From Clostridiales bacterium (GTDB taxonomy: Bacteria; Bacillota; Clostridia; Lachnospirales; Lachnospiraceae), in assembly GCA_021199135.1 (NCBI GenBank), contig JAJQIQ010000138.1, positions 1-10,480 on the forward strand: a DNA stretch of 10,480 nt, given 5' to 3'. Position 1 is the stretch's first letter. Every line of letters starts with the position of its first letter. The notes under the pieces were generated by a model. The model saw only the letters and a list, made by a program, of their open reading frames with translations. It searched no databases and was not told where the DNA came from. Made by a program: the position numbers and the translations under genes. Below are positions 1 through 6,497 of the stretch, one piece after another.

Positions 1-1
1 C

Positions 2-145
2 ATGGACAATATCAAGAACCCGGCGACCGAGATGGCCGTCATGCTCATCGTGATGCTCGTATCCCTCTGGGCGGGGCTCACGATGTTCAATGTCGGAAAC
101 CGCAGGGTGAGGCAAAAGAACACCTGCGATTTCGGTCAGAGCTGA
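2..145 (+). CDS. C-terminal end (or whole) of a small membrane protein of unknown function
   Basis: An open frame of 47 codons begins at the second base of the window and ends at TGA 143-145. The frame opens with ATG at 2-4, but the upstream sequence is missing, so this may be the tail of a longer protein or a complete small one. Codons favour G or C in the third position, as in neighbouring genes, which supports real coding. Residues about 11-30 form one hydrophobic segment (MAVMLIVMLVSLWAGLTMF), followed by a basic stretch (NRRVRQK), as expected for a last membrane helix with a cytoplasmic tail. The stop lies 10 bp inside the 3' end of nadE on the other strand. I do not recognise the family and assign no function. 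Confidence 0.5.
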   Translation: MDNIKNPATEMAVMLIVMLVSLWAGLTMFNVGNRRVRQKNTCDFGQS

Positions 146-2070
146 CTGAACTTGTAGGAGTAGGCGAGCCCGTCGAGCTCCTCCATCCACAGCGCGGCGG
201 AGGCGTCGCTCGGCATCCTCAGGTCTCCGCGCGGCGATACCGCGACCGTCCCGACCTTCGGGCCGTCCGGGAGGCAAGAGCGCTTGAACTGCTGCGCAAA
301 GAACCTCCGGTAAAACGTCTTGAGCCACTTCAGGATATATGCGTCGTCGTACGTCCCCGCGAACGCGATCTGCGCGAGCCGGTAAATCTTCCCCGGGGCG
401 GAGCCGAAGCGGAGCATATGGTAGAGGAAGAAGTCGTGCAGCTCGTAGGGGCCGACGAGTTCCTCGGTCTTCTGCGAGATCTGCCCTGCCTCCGGCGGCA
501 AGAGCTCCGGCGATACCGGCGTGTCAAGCACGTCGTAGAGCGTCCGCGAGAGCCTCTCCTCCCCGCAGGTGTCCGCATAGTAGCGCACGAGATGGCGCAC
601 CAAGGTCTTCGGCACCGACGAGTTTACCGCGTACATCGACATGTGGTCGCCGTTGTAGGTCGCCCAGCCGAGCGCGAGCTCCGAGAGGTCGCCCGTGCCG
701 ACGACAATGCCGTTTTCCTTGTTCGCAAGGTCCATCAGTATCTGCGTCCGCTCGCGCGCCTGCGAGTTCTCATATGTCACGTCGTGGACCTTCTCATCCT
801 GCCCTATGTCCGAAAAATGCACCTTGACCGCCTTTTTTATGTCAATCTCGACGAGCTTTGCGCCGAGGCATCGGACGAGCGCGACGGCGTTATCGTAGGT
901 GCGGTCCGTCGTCCCGAAGCCCGGCATCGTCACGGCCATTATCTTGCCGTGATCCATATCGACCAGATCGAACGCCTCTACCGTCACGAGGAGCGCGAGC
1001 GTAGAGTCGAGCCCGCCCGAAATGCCGATAACGGCGCACTCGCTCTTCGTGTGCTCAAGCCTCTTTTTCAGCCCAAGCGCCTGAATCATGAGGATCTCCG
1101 CGCAGCGCATGTCGCGCTCGTTTTCATCGGACGGGACGAACGGCGCGGGGTCGATCTGCCTCGTGAGCTTCGTGTCGATCCGCTCGAGGTCAAACGGCAC
1201 TTTCCTGTGCGTGCCGGAAAGCGGAAACGTCGTCATCCTGCGGCGGTCCGCGCAAAGCTGCTGCACATCGATCTCGGAGGCGATCATGCCCTCGCCGAAG
1301 CGTCGCTCCGCGAGGATGTGGCCGTTCTCCGCGATGAGGTTGTGGCCCGAGTAGACGACGTCCTGCGTGGACTCCCCGTCGCCCGCGGACGCATAGACAT
1401 AGCCGCAGACGAGCCGCGCCGACTGCCCCGCCACGAGATCCCTGCGGTAGGCCGCCTTGCCGGTCGTCTCGTCGGAGGCGGAGAGGTTTACGATGATGTC
1501 TGCCCCCGCCATCGCGTGCCTTATGCTGGGCGGCTCGGGCGTCCAGAGGTCCTCGCAGATCTCCGCCGCGACGCGCAGACCCTCCACCGCGTCGCAACAG
1601 AACATTTGTTCTGTCCCGATGAAGACGCTTTCCCCTTCGGGCAAAGTCACCTCGGCCTCGAGCCCCTCTCCCGAGACGAAATGCCGCGCCTCGTAAAACT
1701 CGTTGTAATTCGGAATGAATGTCTTCGGGACCATGCCGAGAACCTTGCCGCCCGAGACAGCAGCCGCCACGTTGTACAATTTCCCGTTTACCGCATACGG
1801 CAAGCCGACGAAATAGAGTCCCGCACAGGTCTTGCTCTTTTCCGCGATCTGCATAAGCTCATCCTGTGCCCTCGCAAGCAGGCTCTCCTGCCAAAAGAGG
1901 TCGCCGCAGGAGTATCCCGTGATGCACAGCTCCGGGAAGACGACGATCGCCGCCTCCGCCGCGACGCAGGCCTGCTCCATGCAGGCGCGGATCTGCTCGC
2001 CGTTGTACGCGCAATCCGCCACCTTTATCCTCGGCGTCACCGCCGCCACCTTTATGAATCCATCTTTCAT
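136..2070 (-). CDS. nadE: Glutamine-dependent NAD+ synthetase
   Basis: Makes NAD+ from deamido-NAD+, ATP and glutamine in the cytoplasm, the last step of NAD biosynthesis. The 644-residue protein has both expected domains. The N-terminal nitrilase-type glutaminase (about 1-290) shows the Glu-Lys-Cys triad: E47 in FPELCITGYS, K116 in PKTFIPNYNEF and C172 in AEICEDLW. The C-terminal synthetase (about 320-644) carries the ATP pyrophosphatase loop SGGLDS at 351-356 and the stretch GTGDLSELALGW at 458-469. The glutaminase domain supplies ammonia, so this is the glutamine-using long form rather than the short ammonia-only NadE; the length fits the long family. The start ATG at 2068-2070 is preceded by AAGGAG with 8 bases of spacing. 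It is divergent from the membrane protein gene at 2170 and has its own promoter. Its 3' end overlaps the + strand frame at 2-145. Recognition is firm. Confidence 0.97.
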   Translation of the reverse strand: MKDGFIKVAAVTPRIKVADCAYNGEQIRACMEQACVAAEAAIVVFPELCITGYSCGDLFWQESLLARAQDELMQIAEKSKTCAGLYFVGLPYAVNGKLYNVAAAVSGGKVLGMVPKTFIPNYNEFYEARHFVSGEGLEAEVTLPEGESVFIGTEQMFCCDAVEGLRVAAEICEDLWTPEPPSIRHAMAGADIIVNLSASDETTGKAAYRRDLVAGQSARLVCGYVYASAGDGESTQDVVYSGHNLIAENGHILAERRFGEGMIASEIDVQQLCADRRRMTTFPLSGTHRKVPFDLERIDTKLTRQIDPAPFVPSDENERDMRCAEILMIQALGLKKRLEHTKSECAVIGISGGLDSTLALLVTVEAFDLVDMDHGKIMAVTMPGFGTTDRTYDNAVALVRCLGAKLVEIDIKKAVKVHFSDIGQDEKVHDVTYENSQARERTQILMDLANKENGIVVGTGDLSELALGWATYNGDHMSMYAVNSSVPKTLVRHLVRYYADTCGEERLSRTLYDVLDTPVSPELLPPEAGQISQKTEELVGPYELHDFFLYHMLRFGSAPGKIYRLAQIAFAGTYDDAYILKWLKTFYRRFFAQQFKRSCLPDGPKVGTVAVSPRGDLRMPSDASAALWMEELDGLAYSYKFSQL

Positions 2071-2118
2071 AATGCGTGCTCCTTCTCAAAAATCTATTAT
2101 CCATCTTAACAAGTTTTT

Positions 2119-2148
2119 ATGGTAATTGCAAGGTTGATGTTTTGTCAA
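2119..2148 (-). promoter_or_regulatory. Candidate sigma-A promoter for nadE
   Basis: Read on the minus strand, a perfect -35 box TTGACA (2148-2143) is followed after 18 bp by TACCAT (2124-2119), a 4/6 match to TATAAT. Transcription would start near 2112, giving a leader of about 42 bases. A weaker alternative lies slightly closer to the gene (TTGCAA, 17 bp, TAAGAT). The promoter interlocks with the opposing one at 2134-2162. Confidence 0.55.
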
Positions 2149-2162
2149 TATTGCTTTATACT
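2134..2162 (+). promoter_or_regulatory. Candidate sigma-A promoter for the 2170 membrane protein gene
   Basis: TTGATG (2134-2139) and TATACT (2157-2162) are separated by exactly 17 bp, each a 4/6 or 5/6 match to consensus in an AT-rich gap. The expected transcription start, about 2168-2170, coincides with the ATG at 2170, so the message may have no leader. The -35 box lies within the spacer of the nadE promoter, and the nadE -35 lies within this one. Confidence 0.6.
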
Positions 2163-2169
2163 AGAAACC

Positions 2170-3204
2170 ATGAATGACCACTACATAACGAAAAACATAA
2201 AAGCATACTACAAGCGCAGGCTGGTCGCGCCGTTTACGTATTTGGCGGCGCTTGCGGTCGCGTGGCTCATCCTGCCGCTTTCGGGGATGCTTAGGCCTAT
2301 GACGCTCAGCGAAAACGACACGTTCCAGAACGCCTACGAGACCGAGAGCCGCTACATTCGCGCCTCGCTTTCCGACCTCAAGTTCACGGGCTACACGAGC
2401 GAGCGCATGGGGCGGACCGCGGGCTACTACTACTACACGATGCGCGGCGGCCAGTGCGTCATCGTCCTGCTCTCCCCGCGCACCTGCGAGGAGGGGCTGC
2501 CGACCATCGACTCTATCACCGTGACCGGGCGGCTAGTCTGCGGGCAGGACAATTTCAGCGTGCTACTGTCAAACATGGCGGACGACCTCGACTGGACTGC
2601 CTCTGGCATAGCCTCCGAGGTGTCGCAGTACTACCTCAGCGAACCCGACATGCACCTTGCGGCGACCGTGCTGTTTTTCATCGCCTACTTCGGGACGATT
2701 GTCTACGCCGTGATCTATGTGCTGCTCTGCCTCGTGTACATCCGCTTCCCGGTGCTCTCGCCGCCCTGCCAGAACCTCGTCGTCTACGGGCGCCCGAGGC
2801 AGCTGCTCGCCGAGGCCGAGGAGGAGCTTGCGACCCTGCCGCAGCTCGCGACGGAGGACATGTTCATCACCGAGCACTACTTCATCATGACCTCGCCAAA
2901 CGGCAACGCGTTCCTGCCGATAAGTGAGATCCTGTGGATCTACAAGCACTCGACGCTGCACAAGTTCCTGTGGTACCACTTCAGCATCTCATACACGATG
3001 CACATCACCGCGAGCCGCCACATATACGTCAACTGCCCGAAGAACACGAAATCCGACATCGACGGCATCATGGACTACCTTGCGGAGGCCAATCACTCCA
3101 TCCTTGTCGGATTCAATGAGGAGAACCGGCTGCGCGTGCAGCAGCGCCAGGGCCGGCCGCTCCACATCGATAAATTTTACTCGCTCATGCGGAGGAGAGT
3201 GTAA
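2170..3204 (+). CDS. Two-helix membrane protein with a possible PH-like cytoplasmic domain, function unknown
   Basis: I do not recognise a named gene. From the ATG at 2170 the product is 344 residues. A short basic N-terminus (KNIKAYYKRR) precedes helix 1 (about 20-40). A region of about 120 residues (41-162) follows that would lie outside the membrane, with the YYYYTMRGGQ stretch. Helix 2 is at about 163-192. A cytoplasmic domain of about 150 residues closes the protein. Part of that domain (about 230-290: FITEHYFIM, then FLPISEILWIYKH, then MHITASRHIYV) alternates strands in a way that recalls bacterial PH-like domains; this is a fold guess. The frame is open back to ATG 2119, but the extra 17 residues would be encoded by the promoter itself and neither start has a ribosome binding site. 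The start at 2170 places the basic, hydrophobic pattern at the N-terminus, as expected. The gene is monocistronic and converges on the mraY-like gene 18 bp away. Confidence 0.8.
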   Translation: MNDHYITKNIKAYYKRRLVAPFTYLAALAVAWLILPLSGMLRPMTLSENDTFQNAYETESRYIRASLSDLKFTGYTSERMGRTAGYYYYTMRGGQCVIVLLSPRTCEEGLPTIDSITVTGRLVCGQDNFSVLLSNMADDLDWTASGIASEVSQYYLSEPDMHLAATVLFFIAYFGTIVYAVIYVLLCLVYIRFPVLSPPCQNLVVYGRPRQLLAEAEEELATLPQLATEDMFITEHYFIMTSPNGNAFLPISEILWIYKHSTLHKFLWYHFSISYTMHITASRHIYVNCPKNTKSDIDGIMDYLAEANHSILVGFNEENRLRVQQRQGRPLHIDKFYSLMRRRV

Positions 3205-3222
3205 AAAATAGGCGAGTATAGA

Positions 3223-4215
3223 TTATAAGGTCCACCCCGTCGCGAGGTAAACGACGGCCATCGAGATCACTATCTGGATGATCGAGAAGCGGAAGACGAC
3301 CTGCTCATTCGACCATCCGGATTTTTTTCGCATATGGTCGTGGACCGGCGTCGTGATGCCGTCCATCACATGGACCTCCTCTTTATGCAAAATTTTCTTC
3401 AGCACGCGCTTCAGCGTCAGCTTTACAAGACCCAGGCCGCCGTCAATGATGATGACGATCGCCGCCGGGATGTACAGAAGCGGGCACCCCGACTTCAGCG
3501 CCGCGAGCGCGATGAATATGCCCATCGCCCGTGAGCCCGCATCCCCCATCAGAAGCCTGCTCGGCGTCGCGTTGTACCAGAGGTACCCGAGCAGGCAAGC
3601 CCCGAAGAGCAGGATGCAGTATGGCCACTCTCCCGCCACGCCGACGATGTGGTCGAGGATGAAGAACGTGATGATCGAGATCAGCGTGAGCGTCCCCGAA
3701 AGCCCGTCCACTCCGTCCGCGCAGTTCGTCACGTTGATCGAAACCCACACCAGAACGACCGTCAGTATCCCGAACAGAAGCGGCGGTACCGTGACCGTGC
3801 GCCCCGTAAACGGCATGAGCATCTCGCTCCCGTTGAAGCGCAGGTACACGAGCGCGACGATGACGGCGACCAGGAAATCAAGTATGCCTTTTAAGAGCTC
3901 GCCCCAGGGCTTATCGGCGGCATCGTCGAAGAACCCGGTGAACATCTCTATCACGATGAGCGCAAGATAGAGGGCAAGCTCCACATTCAGCTGCGAGAAT
4001 ATGAGCGCCGCCACGACGAAGGCCAGCACGAAGATAAGCCCCGCGCCGCGCGGCTTTCCCGCAGAGAGCGAGCCATCGTGCGCGAACGCCCTGCCCATGT
4101 CCCGCGGCAGGAACCGGGAGAGCTTTGCTATCGCGACTATCGAGGCCACGAACGCGAACAGGATCCCGATGAACGTGACCGCCGCGTACTGCGTATTGGT
4201 GAGAAGGTAGATCAT
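3223..4215 (-). CDS. mraY: MraY-like phospho-N-acetylmuramoyl-pentapeptide transferase
   Basis: A polytopic membrane enzyme of the MraY/WecA family, which moves a phospho-sugar from a UDP-sugar to undecaprenyl phosphate. For MraY this forms lipid I in peptidoglycan synthesis. The product is 330 residues with many hydrophobic helices. Family motifs in order: SAGKPRGAGLIF (51-62), matching the early glycine-rich segment; FFDDAADK (95-102), the Asp-Asp-x-x-x-Lys region; NCADGVDGLSG (164-174); MGDAGS (223-228) with the catalytic Asp225; and TPVHDHMRKKSGWS near 289-302. The last matches the MraY C-terminal His motif and the GWS...VVFRF tail better than WecA. Classical MraY has HHH there; this protein has HDH. 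I use the ATG at 4213-4215, not the one at 4236, because AAGGAGG lies 6 bases upstream. It stands alone with a strong promoter rather than in a division/cell-wall cluster, so it may be a second copy or act on a related sugar. Confidence 0.8.
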   Translation of the reverse strand: MIYLLTNTQYAAVTFIGILFAFVASIVAIAKLSRFLPRDMGRAFAHDGSLSAGKPRGAGLIFVLAFVVAALIFSQLNVELALYLALIVIEMFTGFFDDAADKPWGELLKGILDFLVAVIVALVYLRFNGSEMLMPFTGRTVTVPPLLFGILTVVLVWVSINVTNCADGVDGLSGTLTLISIITFFILDHIVGVAGEWPYCILLFGACLLGYLWYNATPSRLLMGDAGSRAMGIFIALAALKSGCPLLYIPAAIVIIIDGGLGLVKLTLKRVLKKILHKEEVHVMDGITTPVHDHMRKKSGWSNEQVVFRFSIIQIVISMAVVYLATGWTL

Positions 4216-4221
4216 ATTTTG

Positions 4222-4228
4222 CCTCCTT
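4222..4228 (-). promoter_or_regulatory. Ribosome binding site fixing the mraY-like start
   Basis: On the minus strand AAGGAGG lies 6 bases before the ATG at 4213-4215. It falls downstream of the alternative ATG at 4234-4236, so it excludes that longer start. Confidence 0.85.
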
Positions 4229-4247
4229 GAAAGCATTGTCTAAGCCA

Positions 4248-4276
4248 ATTATAAAATAACGTGGGAAAAATGTAAA
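4248..4276 (-). promoter_or_regulatory. Strong sigma-A promoter for the mraY-like gene
   Basis: On the minus strand TTTACA (4276-4271) and a perfect TATAAT (4253-4248) are separated by 17 bp. The start of transcription would be near 4241, leaving a leader of about 26 bases that carries AATGCTTTCA and then the ribosome binding site. Confidence 0.8.
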
Positions 4277-4283
4277 GTTTCCC

Positions 4284-4311
4284 TTGCAATTTCAAAATAT
4301 TGTGGTATGAT
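4284..4311 (+). promoter_or_regulatory. Sigma-A promoter with extended -10 for the aldolase gene
   Basis: TTGCAA (4284-4289), a 16-bp spacer and TATGAT (4306-4311) preceded by TGG, which is an extended -10 (TGn). Transcription would start near 4318, giving a leader of about 60 bases. The -35 box lies only 7 bp from the -35 of the divergent mraY-like promoter. Confidence 0.75.
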
Positions 4312-4330
4312 AGTATTCGCGAGTGCTGAC

Positions 4331-4344
4331 ATGCTTTAAAGCAT
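4331..4344 (+). promoter_or_regulatory. Perfect 14-bp palindrome in the aldolase leader, possible operator
   Basis: ATGCTTTAAAGCAT is its own reverse complement and sits about 13-26 bases after the predicted transcription start, before the ribosome binding site at 4363-4369. Its half ATGCTTT recurs in the divergent mraY-like leader (minus strand 4236-4230). A dimeric repressor site is one reading. A hairpin is unlikely because there is no loop. No regulator is encoded next to it. Confidence 0.4.
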
Positions 4345-4377
4345 TAAAGCGTCGAAAAGTTAAAGGAGGATTTAATA

Positions 4378-5349
4378 ATGGCTCAAAAGGGAGATTTGAT
4401 GACTGTCCGCGGAGACATCCGCGTGCTCGACGCCACCATCCGCGACGGTGGCCTCGTGAACGACTTCATGTTCACCGACGATTTCATAAATGCGCTCTAC
4501 CGCGCGAACGTAAAGGCCGGCGTCGACATCATGGAGTTCGGCTACAAGGCGTCGAAGGAGATGTTCGACGTGAACAAGTTCGGCAAGTGGAAGTTCTGCG
4601 ACGAGGAGAGCATCCGCGGCATCGTCGGCGACAACAATTCCGACATGAAGATCTCGGTCATGGCGGACGTGGGCCGCTGCGACTACAAGAAGGACATCAT
4701 CCCGAAGTCCGAGAGCGTCATCGACTTCGTCCGCGTCGCGACGTACGTCTACCAGATGCCCGCCGCGATCGAGATGATCGAGGACGCGAAGGCGAAGGGC
4801 TACGAGGTCACCTGCAACATCATGGCGATCTCGAACGCCCAGGAGGGCGACGTCTCGCAAGCCCTCGAGATGCTGGGGCACAGCAGCGTCGACGGGATCT
4901 ACATCGTCGACAGCTACGGCTCGCTCTTCCCGGAGCAGATGCGCCGCCTCGCCGACCTGTACCTGGAGACCGGCGAGAAGTACGGCAAGTTCATCGGCGT
5001 GCACGGCCACAACAACCAGCAGCTCGCCTTCGCGAACACGATCGAGGCGGCGGCGCAGGGCGTAAGCTTTTTGGACGCGACGATGATGGGCATGGGCAGG
5101 GGCTGCGGCAACTGCGCGATGGAGCTGCTACTCAGCTTTCTCAAGAACCCGAAGTACAACGTCTTCCCGGTGCTCAAGTTCATCGAGGAGCACATGCTCC
5201 CGCTTCGGGCGCAGGGCGTGAACTGGGGCTACGACATCCCATACCTGCTGACCGGGCATCTGAACCAGCACCCGTCCGCGGCCATCGAGTTCATGAAGGC
5301 GGGCCGGTCGGACTACACGGATTTCTACACGGACCTACTCGACAAATAG
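4378..5349 (+). CDS. HMGL-like (DRE-TIM) aldolase, substrate unknown
   Basis: A soluble 323-residue enzyme of the HMGL-like/DRE-TIM metallolyase superfamily (TIM barrel with a divalent metal), which includes 4-hydroxy-2-oxovalerate aldolase, HMG-CoA lyase, isopropylmalate synthase and citramalate synthase. Visible motifs: LDATIRDGG (17-25), the signature Arg-Asp (R22, D23) at the end of the first strand; VDSYGSLFPEQ (177-187), the mid-barrel Asp-Ser-x-Gly; and VHGHNN (208-213) with metal-binding His209 and His211. MGMGRGCGNCAMELL (237-251) matches the GxGxRxGN segment typical of hydroxy-oxovalerate aldolases. The length fits that aldolase type and is too short for the synthases, which carry extra C-terminal domains. 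AAGGAGG (4363-4369) lies 8 bases before the ATG. No partner acetaldehyde dehydrogenase or hydratase is nearby, so the true substrate cannot be told from context. It overlaps the FliB-like gene tail to tail by 15 bp. Confidence 0.88.
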   Translation: MAQKGDLMTVRGDIRVLDATIRDGGLVNDFMFTDDFINALYRANVKAGVDIMEFGYKASKEMFDVNKFGKWKFCDEESIRGIVGDNNSDMKISVMADVGRCDYKKDIIPKSESVIDFVRVATYVYQMPAAIEMIEDAKAKGYEVTCNIMAISNAQEGDVSQALEMLGHSSVDGIYIVDSYGSLFPEQMRRLADLYLETGEKYGKFIGVHGHNNQQLAFANTIEAAAQGVSFLDATMMGMGRGCGNCAMELLLSFLKNPKYNVFPVLKFIEEHMLPLRAQGVNWGYDIPYLLTGHLNQHPSAAIEFMKAGRSDYTDFYTDLLDK

Positions 5350-6465
5350 CAGCTCCTCGCTGGCCTGCTCGAAGTTCTCCTCCGAGTGCTCCACCTCGCG
5401 GGAGAAGATGTGCGCGGTCGCGATGCGGTCGTCGAGAGTGAACTGTTTTCCGTTCTCGAGCCAGCGGGCGACGTCGAGGTCGCGCACCATGAGCGCAAAA
5501 GTCACCGCCATCACCGCGTGGGCCAAGAGGTCCCAGCTGTAGACCGCCTGCATGAGGTAGCGGAACGAAAAATAGACGAGGAGGTTCTCGTAGGCGACGT
5601 CGTCGTGACAGCCGCTGCCCTGGAACTGCCGGCGCGCCCGCGCGTAATTCTCCTGCGTGAGAAAGGCGCGGACTTTTCTCTTCGTCTCCGACCAGCGCGG
5701 GCCGAGCTCCTCGAGCCCCTCGAGTATGCGCATCCGCTCGTCGAAGCTAGCATAGGCTGATTCATCATCCCAGCCAAGCCCCCACTCCCGCGCCCTTGAG
5801 TCGGGGATAATGTCAATTTTTTCAATATTTTTTACAAAATCCGACAATATTTTTTTGTCGGATTTTTCGCTGTAGGAATTTATCCCATCCTGCGCCGCCT
5901 TGCAGAGGCTCAGGTATGTTTCCACCCGCTCCTCGAGCGATTTTGTCCTGTCCGTCAAGATGGAGATGGCGCGATCCTGCACACGCTCCAAAAACGAAAG
6001 CCAGTCCTCGTCGGCGTCCCAGTCCTCCCAGTCTTCGGCGCTGCCCTCCATCGTCCGCTCGACGAACGTCACGGGCTCCTCCCTCGTAAAGAGGATCCTC
6101 CCGACCTCCTCGCATGAGATGCTTAAGACCCGCTGCATCACGTGCCCGTAGGAGAGCGAGAACCGCGGGAAGTCCGTGCAGACCTCGCAGAGCGACTCCT
6201 CGCCAAGCGCCGAGTAGATGTCGCAGAGGTTTTTTTCATTCAAAAAAGGACAGCGCCCGTCCTCACCAAGCAGGAAACGGAAACTGCCGTCCTCGTCCTC
6301 ACAGAGCTTTTCGCGCAGGCGGTCGCCAATCTCCCCGCCGACACCCCTGTAGTACTCCGCCATCGCCTCGTCGACGTCGATCTCCCAGCCCGCGCAGCAG
6401 CTCCCCTTGCAGCGGTCGGCGATGCAGGAAAACTCGCCGTAATAGTCAGGCACCCTCAGAATCAT
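5335..6465 (-). CDS. fliB: FliB-family, Cys-rich protein (flagellin lysine-N-methylase-like)
   Basis: The 376-residue product fits the FliB family, named for the Salmonella enzyme that methylates lysines of flagellin. The N-terminal third is rich in cysteines: C14, C19, C23, C24 (FSCIADRCKGSCCAGW), then C72, C81, C93, C96 and C118, a pattern expected to hold an iron-sulfur cluster or other metal. The C-terminus (FSREVEHSEENFEQ) is also typical. The open frame runs further upstream to 6738, but that part is the reverse frame of nrdG. ATG 6463-6465 starts the conserved MILRVPDYYGEFSC segment and has AGAGGG about 7 bases before it. It follows nrdG by 32 bases with no terminator, so it is probably the last gene of the nrdD operon. 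No flagellar gene is visible, so the flagellin role is doubtful here. The gene has odd AT-rich patches at 5815-5867 and 6230-6247. Confidence 0.85.
   Translation of the reverse strand: MILRVPDYYGEFSCIADRCKGSCCAGWEIDVDEAMAEYYRGVGGEIGDRLREKLCEDEDGSFRFLLGEDGRCPFLNEKNLCDIYSALGEESLCEVCTDFPRFSLSYGHVMQRVLSISCEEVGRILFTREEPVTFVERTMEGSAEDWEDWDADEDWLSFLERVQDRAISILTDRTKSLEERVETYLSLCKAAQDGINSYSEKSDKKILSDFVKNIEKIDIIPDSRAREWGLGWDDESAYASFDERMRILEGLEELGPRWSETKRKVRAFLTQENYARARRQFQGSGCHDDVAYENLLVYFSFRYLMQAVYSWDLLAHAVMAVTFALMVRDLDVARWLENGKQFTLDDRIATAHIFSREVEHSEENFEQASEELLFVE
5836..5867. terminator. Intragenic terminator-like hairpin inside the FliB-like gene
   Basis: A perfect 12-bp inverted repeat, AAAATCCGACAA (5836-5847) and TTGTCGGATTTT (5855-5866), flanks a 7-base loop. 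On the + strand the stem runs into T5863-5867, the pattern of an intrinsic terminator for the aldolase transcript, whose gene ends about 490 bases upstream. On the minus strand it would sit in the coding message of the FliB-like gene, where it encodes SDKKILSDF. Whether it stops polymerase in either direction cannot be told from sequence. Confidence 0.4.
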
Positions 6466-6497
6466 CTCAAGCCCTCTTCTTTTCTCAATCAAAAAAT

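Noticed and set aside
418..2109. A 563-codon open frame on the + strand opposite nadE
   Set aside because: It mirrors the nadE codons, its product is a run of Arg, His and Val with no recognisable domain, and nadE is certain. Long antisense frames are common in GC-rich genes.
2119..2169. Upstream start for the membrane protein at ATG 2119 or 2137
   Set aside because: No good ribosome binding site, and the added codons overlap both boxes of a well-spaced promoter; it cannot be fully excluded.
4216..4377. Riboswitch or small RNA in the mraY/aldolase spacer
   Set aside because: The leaders are only about 26 and 60 bases long and show no conserved aptamer; promoters, a short palindrome and ribosome binding sites account for the space.
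4323..5441. A 372-codon + strand frame covering the aldolase in another frame
   Set aside because: The product is Arg-rich low complexity; the aldolase frame has clear motifs and a proper ribosome binding site.
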